A DNA stretch of 64,000 nt from Rhodeus uyekii (Eukaryota; Chordata; Actinopteri; Cypriniformes; Acheilognathidae), in assembly GCA_037043235.1 (NCBI GenBank), contig JAWRVZ010000029.1, positions 135,001 to 199,000 of the forward strand. The letters run 5' to 3'. Below, piece by piece: positions 60,531 to 64,000 of this stretch. The position numbers were made by a program, and so were the translations under genes. The notes below the pieces were generated by a model. It saw only the letters and a program-made list of their open reading frames with translations, made no database searches and was not told the origin of the DNA. Each line of letters begins with the position of its first letter. Position 1 is the first letter of the stretch.

Positions 60531-60660
60531 AAAGTGATAGTTCACCCAAAAATGAAAATTATCCCATTATTTACTCGCCCTCAAGTCATCCTAGATGTAT
60601 ATGACTTTCTACATTCAGCCAAACACAATCTGAGTTGTAGAGTTGTGGCTCTTCCAAGGT
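60531..60660 (+). repeat. Cyprinid repeat (AGTTCACCCAAAAATGAAAAT type)
   Basis: AAAGTGATAGTTCACCCAAA, AATGAAAATTATCCCATTAT and TTTACTCGCCCTCAAGTCAT are hallmark words of a very high-copy cyprinid repeat. Decayed pieces lie at 16355 and 32935. Confidence 0.8.
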
Positions 60661-60844
60661 TTAAAATGGGAGTGAATAGGTCTAGGTGAGAGGTTTACGC
60701 TACTTCTACATCCTTCATCATACGTCGGGGTCAGAGGTCACTCTTCCACCAGAACTCAACTCACGTACGGCCGTCACTGGAAAACAGTGATTATAATTTA
60801 TAAAGTTATAAAGATGAATATCTTTCTTACAAGGGTTTCACAGG

Positions 60845-61005
60845 CTTTCCTGTTACAGTAGAGAGTGGCGCTTGTAAAGTCAAGGTCATGGGTTCGATCC
60901 CCAGGGAAAACAAGAACTGATTCGTATATCAATGTGTTTCTTGAATGCAATGCAAGTCGCTTTAGATAAAAGCGTCTGACAAATGCATCAATGTAAATGT
61001 ACAAA
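60845..61005 (+). mobile_element. tRNA-derived SINE, plus strand
   Basis: The head has CCTGTTACAGTAGAGAGTGG (decayed A box) and GGTTCGATCCCC (intact RNA polymerase III B box, about 60892). The body then runs through AATGCAAGTCGCTTTAGATA and AAGCGTCTGACAAATGCAT. It is the same family as 9126-9290 and 46353-46518, and is a SINE rather than a tRNA gene. Confidence 0.88.
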
Positions 61006-61560
61006 AACAGAATTAAAAAACATTTCATGCCTGGAAAAGCCGCCTGTACACCCATGTAACTTAAAAGCATGCAGATCAAGTGAAACGCATCCAAAGTTAA
61101 CCGAGAATGGTGTTAATATGTGATGTAAACAGATTCTAAATTAAGCAGTTTGCACTGAACTAAGCCGTTTGTTTGGAACAGGAGAACGTGATGAATATCA
61201 ATGCAGTCCTGCTTAACAAACGCTGTTTCCAGGGCTGCGGTTAAATTGCGGCATGAGAGAGATAGGCTGCTGATTACAGCCTTGAAGAGAAGGATTAGTT
61301 CAGAGATCAGAGAGAAAGCGAGAGATCAGACCCAGAGCAGAGGAGGGAAAGAGAGCGAGAGCAATAGCAAGAAAAGCTGCGGAGGAGGAGAGATACATAA
61401 AATAAGAATGAAAATCCATGTCAGCGCAATTAGGAAACGGTCATGCAGTGTTTTGTTTTTTTTGGGGGGGGGGGGGGGGCGGCCGGCTTTAGATCCAGCT
61501 TTCATTTCAGTACAGCGACCACTGTTCTGATGCCGGCCATTAGAGCGCATGCGACACGTG
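61006..61560. other. Spacer with a G-run at 61465-61480
   Basis: Unique sequence with a stretch of about 16 G. A GAGCGCATGCGACACG segment near 61542, resembling an NRF1 site, stands just before the satellite. Confidence 0.5.
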
Positions 61561-64000
61561 TTATGCGCAACCACGCCGACACAAAGATGCATGATGTCAT
61601 GCGCAACCACCCCGACACAAAGATGCATGATGTCATGCGCAACCACGCCGACACAAAGATACATGATGTCATGCGCAACCACGCCGACACAAAGATGCAT
61701 GATGTCATGCGCAACCACCCCGACACAAAGACGCATGATGTCATGCGCAACCACCCGACACAAAGATACATGATGTCATGCGCAACCACGCCGACACAAA
61801 GATGCATGATGTCATGCGCAACCACGCCGACACAAAGATGCATGATGTCATGCGCAACCACCCCGACACAAAGATGCATGATGTCATGCGCAACCACGCA
61901 GACACAAAGATACATGATGTCATGCGCAACCACGCCGACACAAAGATGCATGATGTCATGCGCAACCACGCCGACACAAAGATGCATGATGTCATGCGCA
62001 ACCACTCCGACACAAAGATACATGATGTCATGCGCAACCACGCCGACACAAAGATGCATGATGTCATGCGCAACCACGCCGACACAAAGATGCATGATGT
62101 CATGCGCAACCACACCGAAACAAAGATGCATGATGTCATGCGCAACCACGCCGACACAAAGATACATGATGTCATGCGCAACCACGCCGACACAAAGATG
62201 CATGATGTCATGCGCAACCACCCCAACACAAAGATACATGATGTCATGCGCAACCACGCCGACACAAAGATACATGATGTCATGCGCAACCACGCCGACA
62301 CAAAGATGCATGATGTCATTCGCAACCACGCCGACACAAAGATGCATGATGTCATGCGCAACCACACCGAAACAAAGATGCATGATGTCATGCGCAACCA
62401 CACCGACACAAACATACATGATGTCATGCACAACCACACCGACACAAAGATACATGTCATGCGCAACCACACCGACACAAAGATACATGATGTCATGCGC
62501 AACCACACCGACACAAAGATACATGATGTCATGCGCAACCACACCGACACAAAGATGCATGATTTCATGCGCAACCACACCGACACAAAGATACATGATG
62601 TCATGCGCAACCACACCGACACAAAGATACATGATGTCATGCGCAACCACACCGACACAAAGATACATGATGTCATGCGCAACCACGCCGACACAAAGAT
62701 ACATGATGTCATGCGCAACCACACCGACACAAAGATACATGATGTCATGCGCAACCACACCGACACAAAGATACATGATGTCATGCGCAACCACGCCGAC
62801 ACAAAGATACATGATGTCATGCGCAACCACGCCGACACAAAGATACATGACGTCATGCGCAACCACACCGACACAAACATACATGATGTCATGCGCAACC
62901 ACACCGACACAAAGATGCATGATGTCATGCGCAACCACAACGACACAATCATACATGATGTCATTTACAACCACACCGACACAAAGATACATGATGTCAT
63001 GCGCAACCACACCGACACAAACATACATGATGTAATGCGCAACCACGCCAACACAAAGATACATGATGTCATGCGCAACCACACCGACACAAAGATACAT
63101 GATGTCATGCGCAACCACACCGACACAAAGATACATGATGTCATGCGCAACCACACCGACACAAACGTATATGATGTCATACGCAACCACACCGACACAA
63201 AGATGCATGATGTCATGCGCAACCACGCCGACACAAACATACATGATGTCATTTACAACCACACCAACACAAAGATACATGATGTCATGCGCAACCACAC
63301 CGACACAAAGATACATGATGTCATGAACAAACACAGCGACACAAACATACATGATGTCATTTACAACCACACCGACACAAAGATGCATGATGTCATGAAC
63401 AAACACAGCGACACAAACATACACGATGTCATTTACAACCACACCGACACAAAGATGCATGATGTCATGCGCAACCACGCTGACACAAAGATACATGATG
63501 TCATGAACAAACACAGCGACACAAACATACATGATGTCATTTACAACCACACCGACACAAACATACATGATGTCATTTACAACCACGCCGACACAAAGAT
63601 GCATGATGTCATGAACAAACACAGCGACAAACATACATGATGTCATTTACAACCACGCCGACACAAAGATGCATGATGTCATGAACAAACACACCGACAC
63701 AAACATACATGATGTCATTTACAACCACACCAACACAAACATACATGATGTCATTTACAACCACGCCGACACAAAGATGCATGATGTCATGAACAAACAC
63801 ACCGACACAAACATACATGATGTCATTTACAACCACACCGACACAAACATACATGATGTCATTTACAACCACGCCGACACAAAGATGCATGATGTCATGA
63901 ACAAACACAGCGACAAACATACATGATGTCATTTACAACCACGCCGACACAAAGATACATGATGTCATGCGCAACCACACCGACACAAACATACATGATG
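61561..64000. repeat. 36-bp-unit minisatellite, ~68 copies, runs off the window
   Basis: The unit is ATGCGCAACCACGCCGACAC followed by AAAGATGCATGATGTC, 36 bp. Main variants are GCC/ACC/CCC before GACAC, GATGCATG/GATACATG, and from about 62960 ATTTACAACCAC and ATGAACAAACAC replacing ATGCGCAACCAC. Indels are few: 1 bp lost near 61753, 3 bp near 62455, 2 bp near 63628 and 63913. The unit is divisible by three and lacks stops, so frames of 600-700 codons on both strands repeat 12 residues (for example MRNHADTKMHDV) and are not evidence of a protein. Confidence 0.96.

Noticed and set aside
60845..60915. tRNA gene
   Set aside because: The tRNA-like head is fused to a SINE body that occurs three times in the window; the A-box region is decayed and no complete cloverleaf is apparent.
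61443..63646. Very long open frames (up to 714 codons) on both strands
   Set aside because: They are products of a stop-free 36-bp repeat whose length is a multiple of three; they repeat 12 residues without any domain and run off the satellite only by chance.
61561..64000. CRISPR array
   Set aside because: Units are contiguous without unique spacers, and the context is a vertebrate genome.

Overview
The window is vertebrate, almost certainly a teleost fish and probably a cyprinid or close relative. It holds one recognisable protein-coding gene, a fish rai1 (retinoic acid induced 1), on the + strand at about 50.3-59.1 kb, inside a long, repeat-rich, AT-biased non-coding landscape. The fish assignment rests on the RAI1 protein sequence plus interspersed repeats typical of cyprinid genomes: tRNA-derived SINEs, the 'AGTTCACCCAAAAATGAAAAT' repeat, the 'GGTAACACTTTA' repeat, Tc1, hAT and pogo/Tigger elements, and very long dinucleotide tracts.

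Layout. 0-50.2 kb: no credible protein-coding exon seen; this is probably 5' flank and/or long 5' introns of rai1. It carries two GC-rich promoter-like blocks (about 0.84-1.27 kb and 30.54-30.90 kb, the second with an exact RFX X-box, a TGACGTA half-site and a TATA box), several unique GC-richer blocks that may be conserved non-coding DNA, and about twenty transposon copies. Some have exact boundaries: a 1,049-bp hAT-type element inside a Tc1-type element (35.6-37.7 kb), a pogo/Tigger-type MITE whose empty site also lies in the window (26.0-26.8 kb), a hAT-type element with an 8-bp duplication (40.0-40.9 kb) and a Harbinger-type MITE (47.6-48.1 kb). Tandem DNA includes a ~140-bp unit array at 12.0-14.0 kb, a 1.1-kb polypurine block at 27.2-28.3 kb, a 20-bp minisatellite at 29.2-29.8 kb and CA/CT compound arrays at 31.4-32.9 kb.

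50.28-59.1 kb: rai1. One giant coding exon (1,898 codons) is followed by two small exons (94 and 50 bp) that complete the C-terminal extended PHD zinc finger. The first of the two introns is mostly a decayed Tigger transposon carrying a ~120-bp GT run. The last few codons and the 3' UTR are only tentatively placed.

59.1-61.55 kb: downstream spacer with a MITE, a fish repeat and a SINE. 61.56-64.0 kb: a 36-bp-unit minisatellite of about 68 copies running off the window end. Its unit is a multiple of three without stops, so it mimics long proteins on both strands.

I found no RNA gene, CRISPR array, operon or convincing novel protein system. The most informative novelties are the fine structure of rai1, the nested and empty-site transposon history, the X-box promoter candidate and the terminal satellite.
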